64,000 nucleotides of DNA from Microbacteriaceae bacterium VKM Ac-2855 (GTDB taxonomy: Bacteria > Actinomycetota > Actinomycetes > Actinomycetales > Microbacteriaceae): assembly GCA_013204985.1 (NCBI GenBank), contig JABMLG010000010.1:62001-126000 (forward strand), given 5' to 3'. Shown here piece by piece: positions 17,901-25,503 of the stretch. Under the pieces are notes generated by a model. The model saw nothing but the letters and a program-made list of their open reading frames with translations. It did no database searches and was not told the origin of the DNA. A program made the position numbers and the translations under genes. How positions within the stretch are numbered: position 1 is the stretch's first letter; every line of letters begins with the position of its first letter.

Positions 17901-19284
17901 GGTTGTTGTTCAGCTTCGACCAGTGCAGGCCGTCGCTGCTCGAGCCGAAGTAGATCTTCTCGTAGTCGGTGGCCGCGAAGTGGGTCCAGAGATAACCGGC
18001 GTCGTAGTCGGTGTCGAGACCGGCGGGTGCGGCGGTGACGCTGACGGGGATCTGCCGGGTCGCGGTGGTGCCGGGAGCGGTCACGGTCAGAGTGACCGCG
18101 GTGGTCGCCGCCGGGCGGGTGACGACGCCGGTGTTGCTGACGACGCCGGTCTGGGCGGAGCTCCACGCGAGGTCGAAACCGCCGGCCTTCGCGGGCAACG
18201 CGATGTTGCCGCGGATGTCGGTGGCGTTCGGGATGGCGATCGCGATGAGGGCCAGTTGGGCCTCGCCGTTCGCATCCGCTGCCGGCACGGTCACCGCGAA
18301 GGTGCGGTTCTGCGAGGCGGATCCGCGGGTCACGGCGGCCGTGAGGGTCACCTCGGCGACGCCGGTCGCGGGGCGGGTGACGGTGCCGTTCGTGGCGACG
18401 ACGGCCGGGTTGCTGGAGGTCCAGGCGATGGCGGAGCCGTTCGTGCCGGTCGTCGGCAGGGTCAGGTTCGCGGCGACGGCGGAGAGATCGCCGAGGTTCA
18501 GCGCGGCGGTGTCGCGGGCGACGCGGGTCGCATCCGTCGCCTGCAGCGCGGCGACCTCGGCGGCGGTGAGCGCCGTGTCGTAGAGGCGGAAGTCGCGGAC
18601 GGATCCGGAGAGGTACTTGTCGCCGGTGTAGACCGAGCGGCCGATGTAGTTCGCGGTGGTCGCACCGGCGCCGATCGCGCCGGGGGTGATGGTGACCCCG
18701 GTCTGCTGAGCGACCTGCGTGCCGTCGAGGTAGAGGCGAGCGGTGTCGCTGGCGTCGTCGAGCGTGTAGGTGAGGGTCTTCCAGGCGCCGCGGGCGAGGT
18801 TCGCACCCGAGTTGACCGTCTGCTCGGTGGTCCAGTTGCCGGTGGCGATCGAGGCCTTGTAGCTGTTACCGGTGGTGTAGAGGTAGCCGTTGCCGGCGCC
18901 GCTGGTGGTGTTGCCGAGGCCCCAGATGAAGTAGGGAGTGCCCTGTGCCGTGTCGACGAGCACCTCGGTGCTGACGGTGATGGAGCTGAGGCCGGCGAGC
19001 ACGTTGTCGGGCAGCTTGACGTGGTCGTTGACGCCGTCGAGCTTCAGGCCCGCGCCGCCCTGAGCGACGGCGCCGCCGACCAGGATGCCGTTGCGGCCGT
19101 GGCCCGAACTGTCGGTGGCGACGGTTCCGGTCGTCTCGTCGAGGGCGTAGCGGAGGACGAGGTTGGCGTCGCTCGCGGCGAGCGCGGGCGTCGCGGTGAG
19201 CAGTGAGGCGGCGACGGCGAATGTCGCCGCCGCTACGACGGGGCGTAGCGATTTCTTGGTGAACACGATCTCCCGATTCGACAT
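14977..19284 (-). CDS. Secreted enzyme with two GH43 domains and two LamG modules
   Basis: 1435 residues. The signal peptide ends at ATPALA (about 36), LamG 1 lies at about 40-250 and Ig-like domains at 270-420. GH43 domain 1 covers about 430-735 (TLGVRDPHLVRS, NVWAPEAMWDAA, HIEGLTAYQLPDG), LamG 2 about 750-950 and a further Ig-like domain about 955-1040. GH43 domain 2 lies at about 1043-1328 (GLYADPNIAVFGDTYYIYAT, NAWAPTIIEKGGKYYFYFSG, FREGSFVNYRQG) and the shared C-terminal domain at about 1338-1435. The two catalytic domains belong to different GH43 subtypes, so one protein may cut two arabinan linkages, for example backbone and side chains. ATG 19284 follows the signal peptide rule; the open frame to 19533 reads through the operator region. 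Two LacI-type sites lie upstream. Confidence 0.9.
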   Translation of the reverse strand: MSNREIVFTKKSLRPVVAAATFAVAASLLTATPALAASDANLVLRYALDETTGTVATDSSGHGRNGILVGGAVAQGGAGLKLDGVNDHVKLPDNVLAGLSSITVSTEVLVDTAQGTPYFIWGLGNTTSGAGNGYLYTTGNSYKASIATGNWTTEQTVNSGANLARGAWKTLTYTLDDASDTARLYLDGTQVAQQTGVTITPGAIGAGATTANYIGRSVYTGDKYLSGSVRDFRLYDTALTAAEVAALQATDATRVARDTAALNLGDLSAVAANLTLPTTGTNGSAIAWTSSNPAVVATNGTVTRPATGVAEVTLTAAVTRGSASQNRTFAVTVPAADANGEAQLALIAIAIPNATDIRGNIALPAKAGGFDLAWSSAQTGVVSNTGVVTRPAATTAVTLTVTAPGTTATRQIPVSVTAAPAGLDTDYDAGYLWTHFAATDYEKIYFGSSSDGLHWSKLNNNQAVLANLAGTLGVRDPHLVRSPTGDEYWILGTDLHAEGSAAGGSWDQVNASQKLVVWRSTDLVHWSDQNLVFAGSPNAGNVWAPEAMWDAATGQYYIYWSGRDKTQVGTDDWALRVYVSTTRDFVNFSTPQVWLDESSNTNNADGPNIIDTTIAVENGVYYRFSTSDWRTVVDTAPSLAGPWTRVIARGEEAAHGLSNHIEGLTAYQLPDGRWVVMGDSGGYTAYVTNSLASLQFTALPTGATGTNTFSFSAPFRHGSVLRLSTAEETRLLAAFGNSSGPAAKPVNAAGEILRYSFDNGSGTTVQDVSGNGQNGTIVGGGTWQTGSLKLDGTDDYVDLPDNLLAGVTDITVQADVWIDSAQSGAYFIYGLGNTAAGVGNGYLFTSGDAYRTSLATGNWTTEQTVSQGSALPRGQWAHLTYTLTGTTATIYLNGVKVGTGTVTTDPKDIGGGYTTANSIGRSNYDADNRFRGQIREFAIYNKALSSAEVLAASGNTTVLADVTLTGDVLKVAPIVDSTNRTVTFPVKPGTNRATLTPTFSTAAGVTATPASGTTLDLTTPKTITLSPSGAVWTLSAVEMKSPVLPGLYADPNIAVFGDTYYIYATSDGVAGWGGNTFYVWSSKNLVDWTRSEQPILTLDGANGNVPWATGNAWAPTIIEKGGKYYFYFSGHNASLNRKTIGVAVADSPTGPFTAQPTAMITNGESVNSGQAIDPAAFTDPATGKSYLFWGNGSAVYAELSDDMLSVKAGSIKRISGLTDFREGSFVNYRQGLYHLTYAIDDTGSVNYRTGYATATSIDGPWTYRGVILQKKTELGILATGHSSIIQVPGTDDWYIAYHRFAIPGGDGTHRETTIDKLTFDPATGLMQNVTPTLESVAPQTIAPALNIAVSATTRCVAGKIVLTVVAKNNNAVPVTITETTAYGTKKFSTVAPGASASSAFTTRLATVPAGQATVTTTAAAGTITQTAPYAAASCG

Positions 19285-19318
19285 CGTTGACGAGGGAATA
19301 CTCTCCGGAGCCCGGAGA

Positions 19319-19334
19319 TTGTTCACGGTAACAC
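19319..19334 (-). promoter_or_regulatory. LacI-type operator, weaker copy
   Basis: TTGTTCACGGTAACAC matches the consensus ATGTTCCCGGTAACAT at 13 of 16 positions. It lies 35 bases upstream of the start of the two-GH43 gene and about 200 bases from the stronger site at 19518, so the two could cooperate on the divergent genes. Confidence 0.6.
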
Positions 19335-19404
19335 TGGCGGTGCGCTGAGCACCAGCACAGTTTTCGCCGCCCCGTGCGTAGGATGCGCCGGGCCGTCTCC
19401 CTCT

Positions 19405-19466
19405 GCGCTGTCGTTTTCGCCGCGCGCTGGTGAAATGCCACCCGCGCGTGGTGAAAACGACAGCGC
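19405..19466. repeat. 17-bp inverted repeat in a divergent intergenic region
   Basis: GCGCTGTCGTTTTCGCC (19405-19421) pairs with GGTGAAAACGACAGCGC (19450-19466) with one G-U type mismatch. The spacer has further GCGCGC/GCGCGT complementarity. Both neighbouring genes point away, so it cannot be an ordinary terminator of either. Confidence 0.7.
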
Positions 19467-19506
19467 GGCAGCTCCGGCCGGCCCGAACGGGAGCACGGGC
19501 TGGGCG

Positions 19507-19536
19507 TTGACAAGCCGGTGTTACCGGGAACATGAT
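19507..19536 (+). promoter_or_regulatory. Promoter of the GH43-RICIN gene
   Basis: TTGACA (19507-19512) and CATGAT (19531-19536) with an 18-base spacer point toward the gene at 19581. The operator at 19518-19533 fills the spacer and touches the -10 box, so repression by promoter occlusion is expected. Confidence 0.6.
19518..19533 (+). promoter_or_regulatory. LacI-type operator between divergent GH43 genes
   Basis: GTGTTACCGGGAACAT is the reverse complement of the consensus ATGTTCCCGGTAACAT with one mismatch. It overlaps the promoter spacer of the plus-strand gene. Confidence 0.8.
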
Positions 19537-19580
19537 GTGATCTGCGCTCGCCGGAGCGCGCTGATCACGAAGGAGTGATA

Positions 19581-21731
19581 GTGGCCCCGACCCGTGTGCC
19601 CCGTCTCGCGCAGACCTCCACCCCGCCCCGCCGCCGGCTGATCGCTGCGCTGATCGCGCTCCTCGCCGCCCTGGTGGCGCTGCCGTTCGCCGTGGCCTCG
19701 CCCGCCGCGGCCGTCGGCGAGACGACGTTCACGAATCCGCTCGTCGAGGATGCGGCCGACCCGACCATCGAGTTCTACGACGGCAACTACTACCTGGTGG
19801 CGACCACGTGGGACAACCGCGTGGTGATGCGCAAGGCATCGACGCTCGCGGCCCTCAAGACCGCCAAACCGGTGACCGTCTATTCCGACACGAACACGGG
19901 CCGCAACAACAACATGTGGGCGCCCGAGCTGCAGCGCCTCAACGGCCCCAACGGCTGGCGCTGGTACCTGATGTACACGATGGGAGCGACGGGCAACTTC
20001 GACGGCCAGCACCTGCAGGTGATCGAGAGCGCGGGGGATGACCCGATGGGCCCCTACAGCTACAAGGGTCGCCCGCTGCCGATCGACGCCTGGAACATCG
20101 ACGGCGCGTACCTGCAGCTGAACGGCGAGCTCTTCATGATGTGGTCGCAGTTCGCGCCCGACGGCCTGCAGAGCAACTACATCGCGCGGATGAGCAACCC
20201 GTGGACCTCGACGGGTCCGATGAACATCCTGTCGCGCCCCGTCGAGAGCTGGGAGACCATCGGCGGCGCGGTGAACGAGGGCCCGATCCCGCTGCAGCAC
20301 AACGGCGACACCTACGTCGTCTATTCGGCCAGCGGATGCTGGACTCCCGACTACGAGTTGGGCACCCTGAAGTACACCGGCGGCGACCCCGTGCTCGCCG
20401 CATCCTGGACCAAGAGCACCGGCCCCGTCTTCACCAAGGCGAACGGCGTGTTCGGCCCCGGCCACAACGACTTCTTCACCTCGCCCGACGGCACCCAGAC
20501 CTGGAACCTCTACCACGCCAACGCCCGTGAAGACGGCGGATGCGGGCGCGAGCGCTCGGCCCGAGCGCAGCAGGTCACGTGGGGCGCGAACGGCACGCCC
20601 GACTTCGGCATCCCGTCGGCCGGCACCGCGGTGACCGTGCCGAGCGGCGAGAACGGGCCGATCACGGCCCGCGTCGAGGGCGCGAACTGGAACCTCGTCA
20701 ACCGCACGACCGGACAGTGCGCCGTGATCGACGGCGCGGCGAGCGGTGACGGCACGGCCGTCACCCAGGGCTCCTGCGGCTCCGCCCGCGCGAACTGGGC
20801 TCTGGACGCGACCGGTGACGGCTACCTCCGCCTGATCAACGCGGCCACGGGCAAGGCGGCCGGCACCGTCGGATCCGCTGTCAAGCAGTCCGCCTGGGTC
20901 GCATCCGCTACGCAGCAGTGGACGGTCGCGGTCACCACCGACGGCTGGTCGAGCATCACCAACCGAGCCACGAACGCCCGCCTGCTGGGCTCCGAGTGGT
21001 CGCTGCGTCCTGCGGGCACCGTCACCGTGTCCTCCGTCGCATCCGGCAAGGTCTTCGACCTGCCGAACTGCTCGACCGCCGATGGAGCCGTGCTGCAGCA
21101 GCGCGAGTGGCTCGCCTCGCCCTGCCAGACCGCGACCTTCACGGGCACCAGCGACGGCCGGGTCGAGATCCACCCGAGCTCGGCGGCACAGAAGTGCCTC
21201 GGCGTGACGGGCGGATCCACGGCCGACGGCGCCAGCGTGACGCAGCAGTCCTGCGGCAGCCTCGCGAGCCGCTGGGCCGCAGTGGTGAACAACGACGGCA
21301 CGGTGGAGTTCCGCGCCGCAGCCAGCGGCAAGGCGCTCGACCTCTCGTACTGCGCGGCCGCGAACGGCACCACGATCGGCCAGTGGTCGGTGCTCAACAA
21401 CGACTGCCAGCGCTTCCGGATCGCGAACGCGACCCCGGCGCCGACGGTCCTCGCCCTCGCCCCCACCGTGACCGCGCGCTGCATCGCCGGCACGGCATAT
21501 GTCACCACGAGCGTGAAGAACACCGATACGGCACCGGCCGACGTGACGATGACGACCGCCTACGGCAGCAAGACCGTCGCAGACGTCGCCGCCGGAGCGA
21601 CCGTCTCGGCCGCCTTCAACACGCGACAGTCGTCGATCACCGCCGGCACCGCATCCGTCGCCGGAAGCAGCGCGGATGAGGACGGCCGCGCGTTCGCCGC
21701 CACTCCCGCCGTGCCCGCCGCGACCTGCTGA
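19581..21731 (+). CDS. Secreted GH43 alpha-L-arabinofuranosidase-like enzyme with RICIN lectin domain
   Basis: 716 residues. After a twin-basic signal peptide (RRRLIAALIALLAALVALPF, cleaved near ASPAAA) comes an N-terminal GH43 propeller at about 45-335: NPLVEDAADPTIEFYDGNYY with the base Asp, NNNMWAPELQRLNG, and VNEGPIPLQHNG with the acid Glu. Two ricin-type beta-trefoil regions follow at about 370-620 (repeats such as GKALDLSYCAAANGTTIGQW and QKCLGVTGGSTADGASVTQQ), a likely sugar-binding module. The last 92 residues are the shared C-terminal domain. GTG 19581 is five bases after AAGGAG and was chosen over GTG 19575. It opens the plus-strand arabinan series under the operator at 19518. Confidence 0.9.
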   Translation: MAPTRVPRLAQTSTPPRRRLIAALIALLAALVALPFAVASPAAAVGETTFTNPLVEDAADPTIEFYDGNYYLVATTWDNRVVMRKASTLAALKTAKPVTVYSDTNTGRNNNMWAPELQRLNGPNGWRWYLMYTMGATGNFDGQHLQVIESAGDDPMGPYSYKGRPLPIDAWNIDGAYLQLNGELFMMWSQFAPDGLQSNYIARMSNPWTSTGPMNILSRPVESWETIGGAVNEGPIPLQHNGDTYVVYSASGCWTPDYELGTLKYTGGDPVLAASWTKSTGPVFTKANGVFGPGHNDFFTSPDGTQTWNLYHANAREDGGCGRERSARAQQVTWGANGTPDFGIPSAGTAVTVPSGENGPITARVEGANWNLVNRTTGQCAVIDGAASGDGTAVTQGSCGSARANWALDATGDGYLRLINAATGKAAGTVGSAVKQSAWVASATQQWTVAVTTDGWSSITNRATNARLLGSEWSLRPAGTVTVSSVASGKVFDLPNCSTADGAVLQQREWLASPCQTATFTGTSDGRVEIHPSSAAQKCLGVTGGSTADGASVTQQSCGSLASRWAAVVNNDGTVEFRAAASGKALDLSYCAAANGTTIGQWSVLNNDCQRFRIANATPAPTVLALAPTVTARCIAGTAYVTTSVKNTDTAPADVTMTTAYGSKTVADVAAGATVSAAFNTRQSSITAGTASVAGSSADEDGRAFAATPAVPAATC

Positions 21732-21746
21732 TCCGCCCCGCCTCCC

Positions 21747-21793
21747 GGGTTGCCGTTTCTTTGACAGAGCTCGCGTCAAAGAAACGGCAACCC
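21747..21793. terminator. GTTGCCGTTTCTTTGAC-family hairpin, copy 1
   Basis: GGGTTGCCGTTTCTTTGAC (21747-21765) and its exact reverse complement (21775-21793) enclose a nine-base loop, directly after the stop at 21731. A terminator role is plausible although there is no U-tract. The same arm sequence recurs six more times as a full hairpin in the window. Confidence 0.8.
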
Positions 21794-21830
21794 ATCCCTC
21801 CGACCGCAACTCACTCACTGGAGCGTGACC

Positions 21831-24800
21831 ATGCCCCTCATCCGTCGACGGCCTTTCACCGAGAGCCATCCCAGATCTCCACGCAGGGCGCTGGGCCGCG
21901 GCGCGGTCGCGACCGTGCTCACCGCCGCCCTGGCGTTCACCGTGGCGGGCCCCGTGTCGGCAGCGACCGACCCCGACCTGCTGCTCTCCTACGACTTCGA
22001 CACGGTCACCGGCACGACGGTCCCGGATGCATCCGGTAACGGCCGCGCCGCCACGATCGTCGGCTCGGGCGCCACCGTCAGCGGCGACGAGCTCACGCTG
22101 CCCGGCGGCGCCGCCGGAAGCTCGGCCGCCTACCTCCGCCTGCCCACCGGCCTCTTCGACAACCGCAACACCCTGACCACCTCGATCTGGCTGAAGAACG
22201 AGACCGGCGCCGGCAACTACGCCGCCATGTTCTTCGGATCCGCAGCCTCCACTCCGTCGCAGTACTGGCTGCTGAACCCGAAGAACCCGGCCGGCCTGTT
22301 CAAAACGGTCATCACCAACGCCCTGAACGCGAGCGCCCCCTGGGGCACCGAGGCCGGCATCTCGCCGACCACGGCCGCCAACGGCATCGCCGGCCCGGCC
22401 ACATCCGCCGACTGGTCGCTCTACACGACCGTGATCACGCCGACCTCGATCACGGGCTACCTCAACGGCAGCAAGATCGGCACCGTCGCGACCACGCGCA
22501 CGGTGAGCCAGTTCGGTACCGGGCTGGTCTCGTACATCGGCCGCTCCTCGTACAACGACCCGTTCTACAAGGGCGGCGTGAAGGATGTGCGGGTGTGGAC
22601 CACGGCCCGCACCGACGCGCAGATCCGCGAGGAGTACTACGACAACGCCACTCCGGCGGCTCTGGATGCGGCGCTCGCCGCGGATGCCGGCGCGATCGGT
22701 TTCGGCGACGGCTTCGTCACGTCGAACCTGACCCTGCCGACGACCGGTGCGAACGGATCCGCGATCGCGTGGTCCTCCAGCACCCCGGGCGCCATCGCGC
22801 CCGACGGCACCGTCACCCGCACGAGCGTCGACCAGCCGGTCACGCTCACCGCCACGCTCTCGCTGCGCGGTCGGACGCTGGTGCGCACGTATCCGCTGAC
22901 CGTCGTCGCGTCGGGAGACCAGCGCGAACTGCAGCTGATCGCCGATCGCTACGACCTCGGCATCACGCACGTGTCCAGCACCATCACGCTGCCGACCACG
23001 GTCGAGGGCGCCTCCGTCGCCTGGGCCAGCTCGGCTCCCGCGATCATCGCCCCGAGCGGAGCCGTCACGCGCCCCGCCGCGCAGACCGCCGTCACCCTGA
23101 CCGCGACCTTCACTCTCGGCGCCGCGACGGCCACCCGCACGATCCCGGTCACGGTGCTCGCGCAGGACACCGGCTTCATCGGTGCCGGTATCGCCACCGG
23201 TGACATCACACGCACCGACGTGCTGATGCTCTCGGCATCGACGAACGGCACGAACTACACCGCGCTGAACAACAACCGCGGCGTGCTCTTCCCGACCCTC
23301 GGCACCGCCAAGCTCGGCAACCCCGAGCTGTTCCGCAAGCCGAACGGCACCTTCGGGCTCGTCGCGCCGGTGAACAGCTCGAGCACGCAGCTGTACGTCT
23401 ACGACTCCACCGACCTCGCCACCTACACCAATGAGCGTCTGGTCACCTTCTCGACCATCCCCGCGACGCGGGTTCAGGTCGACTACGACAACGGGATCCG
23501 CGCGTACCGCATCCGCTTCGCCGCCGCCGGAACGGGCGCCGGTTACGAGGTCACCACGAAGGACTTCGCAACCTTCACCGCTCCGGTCTCGGCTGCGGCC
23601 CCGGCCGCCGCCCCCGCCGCGACGTACCCGGCCGGAACGCTGGAGGCGACGCCGCTGCCGGTGACCGCCGCCGAGTACGCGTTCGTCACCGAGCGCCTCA
23701 GCCGCGTCGTCTCGACCGGCGTGAAGCCGTTCGCGGACGTCACGATCGACCAGGGCCAGGCCGCCGAGCTGCCTGACACCGCCACGGTGCAGTACAGCAG
23801 CGGATCGACCACCGACATGGGCGTGACCTGGGATGCGGATGACCTCGCCGCCCTGAACACGAACGCGCCCGGCACCTACACGGTCGACGGCACGGTGCAG
23901 CGCACCGAGTACCCGAACCCGCTCGTCGAGCGTCGCGCCGACCCCGACGTGACCCTGGGTGATGACGGCTGGTACTACTTCACCGCCTCGTACCCCACGG
24001 TCTCGAACAGCGATCCCGAGGGTTATGACCGGATCGTGCTGCGCCGCGCGCAGACCATCGCCGGTCTCAAGACGGCGCCGGAATCGGTGCTGTGGGACGA
24101 AGCGAACGACCCGGTGCTCAACCGCTACATCTGGGCTCCGGAGCTGACCAAGATCGGCAACGACTGGTACATCATGTTCACCGCCGGTCGCGCGAGCGTC
24201 TTCGACATCCGTCCGGCGATGCTCAAGTTCACCGGTGCCGAGTTCTCCGGGGCGGCCACGCTCGACCCGGCCAACTGGACCAGCCTCGGTCAGATGAAGG
24301 CCAAGACGGGCGACGTCGCGTTCACCGCGTTCTCACTCGACATGACCTACCTCGAGAACAAGGGCCGCAGCTACGTGGCCTGGGCGCAGTCGGGTGTCGA
24401 CGGATCGATGCTCTGGTTCGCCGAGATCGACTCGGCCAACCCGATCCAGCTGACCTCGAACGCCATGGTGCTCTCCTCGCCCAAGTTCGCCTGGGAGAAG
24501 AACACGGCGACGAACCAATCGATCGACGAAGGCACCGCGTTCATCAAGAACAACGGCAAGGTCATCGCCTCGTTCTCGGCCTCCACGGTCGACGACAAGT
24601 ACGCGGTGGGTCTGCTCTACGCGGATGAGAACGCGAACCTGCTCGACCCGGCGTCGTGGACGAAGGTGCAGTACCCGGTGCTCACCTCCGCCGACGTGCC
24701 CGGCCAGGTCGGCCCCGGCCACAACTCCTTCACGGTCGACGAGTACGGCAACCCCGTCATCGTCTACCACTCCCGAACGGTCAACGACACTTCGAACCCC

Positions 24801-25259
24801 GGCGAGGCCACCGACCTGGGTCTGAACGACCCGCGTCGGCACGCCCGCGCCGCGACCGTGCACTGGGACAGCGCCGGCCTGCCGGTGTTCAACCTGACCG
24901 CGGATGAGGAGCTCGCGCCGTCGATCAAGCGTGTGCAGGTGAAGGTCGTGGTGAACGCGGTCGCTCCGGCGCTCGAGATCACCGCCACCGCATCCGCCCG
25001 CTGCGTGGCCGGTAAGGCCGTGCTCACCGTGACGGCCGTGAACGGCAACACCGTGCCGGTCGCGATGACGATCACCTCGGCCTACGGATCGAAGGCGTTC
25101 GCCGCCGTCGCGCCGGGCAAGAACGCCTCCGCGGCGTTCACCACCCGCCTGGCGAGCATGCCCGCCGGATCGGCGTCGGTCACCGCGACCGCCACCGTGA
25201 ACGGGGCCCCGGTCACCGCCACCGTCCCGGCCGCGTACCCGGCACTGACCTGCAACTAG
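21831..25259 (+). CDS. Secreted GH43 enzyme with LamG, Ig modules and a degenerate second GH43-like region
   Basis: 1142 residues. The signal peptide ends near residue 43 (GPVSAA), LamG lies at about 45-260 (DPDLLLSYDFDTVTGTTV, YIGRSSYNDPFYKGGVKDVR) and two atrophied Ig domains at 280-445. Residues about 445-600 form a shrunken propeller-like region in which the usual RDP is LGNPELFRKP (Asn497 in place of the catalytic Asp). A Big_4 domain covers 610-690. The likely active GH43 lies at about 693-1030 (PNPLVERRADPDVTLGDDGW, YIWAPELTKIGNDWYIMFTA, SIDEGTAFIKNNGK), followed by the shared C-terminal domain from about 1043. ATG 21831 with GGAG upstream was chosen; GTG 21825 is the alternative. It is probably expressed from the promoter at 19507. 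Confidence 0.9.
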   Translation: MPLIRRRPFTESHPRSPRRALGRGAVATVLTAALAFTVAGPVSAATDPDLLLSYDFDTVTGTTVPDASGNGRAATIVGSGATVSGDELTLPGGAAGSSAAYLRLPTGLFDNRNTLTTSIWLKNETGAGNYAAMFFGSAASTPSQYWLLNPKNPAGLFKTVITNALNASAPWGTEAGISPTTAANGIAGPATSADWSLYTTVITPTSITGYLNGSKIGTVATTRTVSQFGTGLVSYIGRSSYNDPFYKGGVKDVRVWTTARTDAQIREEYYDNATPAALDAALAADAGAIGFGDGFVTSNLTLPTTGANGSAIAWSSSTPGAIAPDGTVTRTSVDQPVTLTATLSLRGRTLVRTYPLTVVASGDQRELQLIADRYDLGITHVSSTITLPTTVEGASVAWASSAPAIIAPSGAVTRPAAQTAVTLTATFTLGAATATRTIPVTVLAQDTGFIGAGIATGDITRTDVLMLSASTNGTNYTALNNNRGVLFPTLGTAKLGNPELFRKPNGTFGLVAPVNSSSTQLYVYDSTDLATYTNERLVTFSTIPATRVQVDYDNGIRAYRIRFAAAGTGAGYEVTTKDFATFTAPVSAAAPAAAPAATYPAGTLEATPLPVTAAEYAFVTERLSRVVSTGVKPFADVTIDQGQAAELPDTATVQYSSGSTTDMGVTWDADDLAALNTNAPGTYTVDGTVQRTEYPNPLVERRADPDVTLGDDGWYYFTASYPTVSNSDPEGYDRIVLRRAQTIAGLKTAPESVLWDEANDPVLNRYIWAPELTKIGNDWYIMFTAGRASVFDIRPAMLKFTGAEFSGAATLDPANWTSLGQMKAKTGDVAFTAFSLDMTYLENKGRSYVAWAQSGVDGSMLWFAEIDSANPIQLTSNAMVLSSPKFAWEKNTATNQSIDEGTAFIKNNGKVIASFSASTVDDKYAVGLLYADENANLLDPASWTKVQYPVLTSADVPGQVGPGHNSFTVDEYGNPVIVYHSRTVNDTSNPGEATDLGLNDPRRHARAATVHWDSAGLPVFNLTADEELAPSIKRVQVKVVVNAVAPALEITATASARCVAGKAVLTVTAVNGNTVPVAMTITSAYGSKAFAAVAPGKNASAAFTTRLASMPAGSASVTATATVNGAPVTATVPAAYPALTCN

Positions 25260-25268
25260 GTCCCATCA

Positions 25269-25324
25269 GGGTTGCCGATTCTTTGACACGGCCGAAGACG
25301 GCCGCGTCAAAGAATCGGCAACCC
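25269..25324. terminator. GTTGCCGTTTCTTTGAC-family hairpin, copy 2 (compensated variant)
   Basis: GGGTTGCCGATTCTTTGAC (25269-25287) pairs perfectly with GTCAAAGAATCGGCAACCC (25306-25324). The T-to-A change in one arm is matched in the other, so pairing, not just sequence, is kept. It follows the stop at 25259 by nine bases. Confidence 0.8.
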
Positions 25325-25411
25325 TTCCTTTCACCGAACGGCCGGTCGTGATGACGCCCCGTCTCGACGGCGACCGCCACCGTTCCGCACGCCGCCCTCA
25401 CCCGCACCCAC

Positions 25412-25484
25412 GGGTTGCCGTTTCTTTGACGCCCACGCCCACGCCCCCGACCACTGTCGGCACACGTCAAAGAAACGGCAACCC
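25412..25484. repeat. GTTGCCGTTTCTTTGAC-family hairpin, copy 3
   Basis: Arms at 25412-25430 and 25466-25484 are identical to copy 1 but enclose a 35-base loop. It is the second hairpin between the same two genes and lies 19 bases before the start codon at 25504, so it is in the leader of the GH127 gene rather than after a gene end. Confidence 0.8.
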
Positions 25485-25503
25485 ATCGACCGAAGGAAAC
25501 CCC

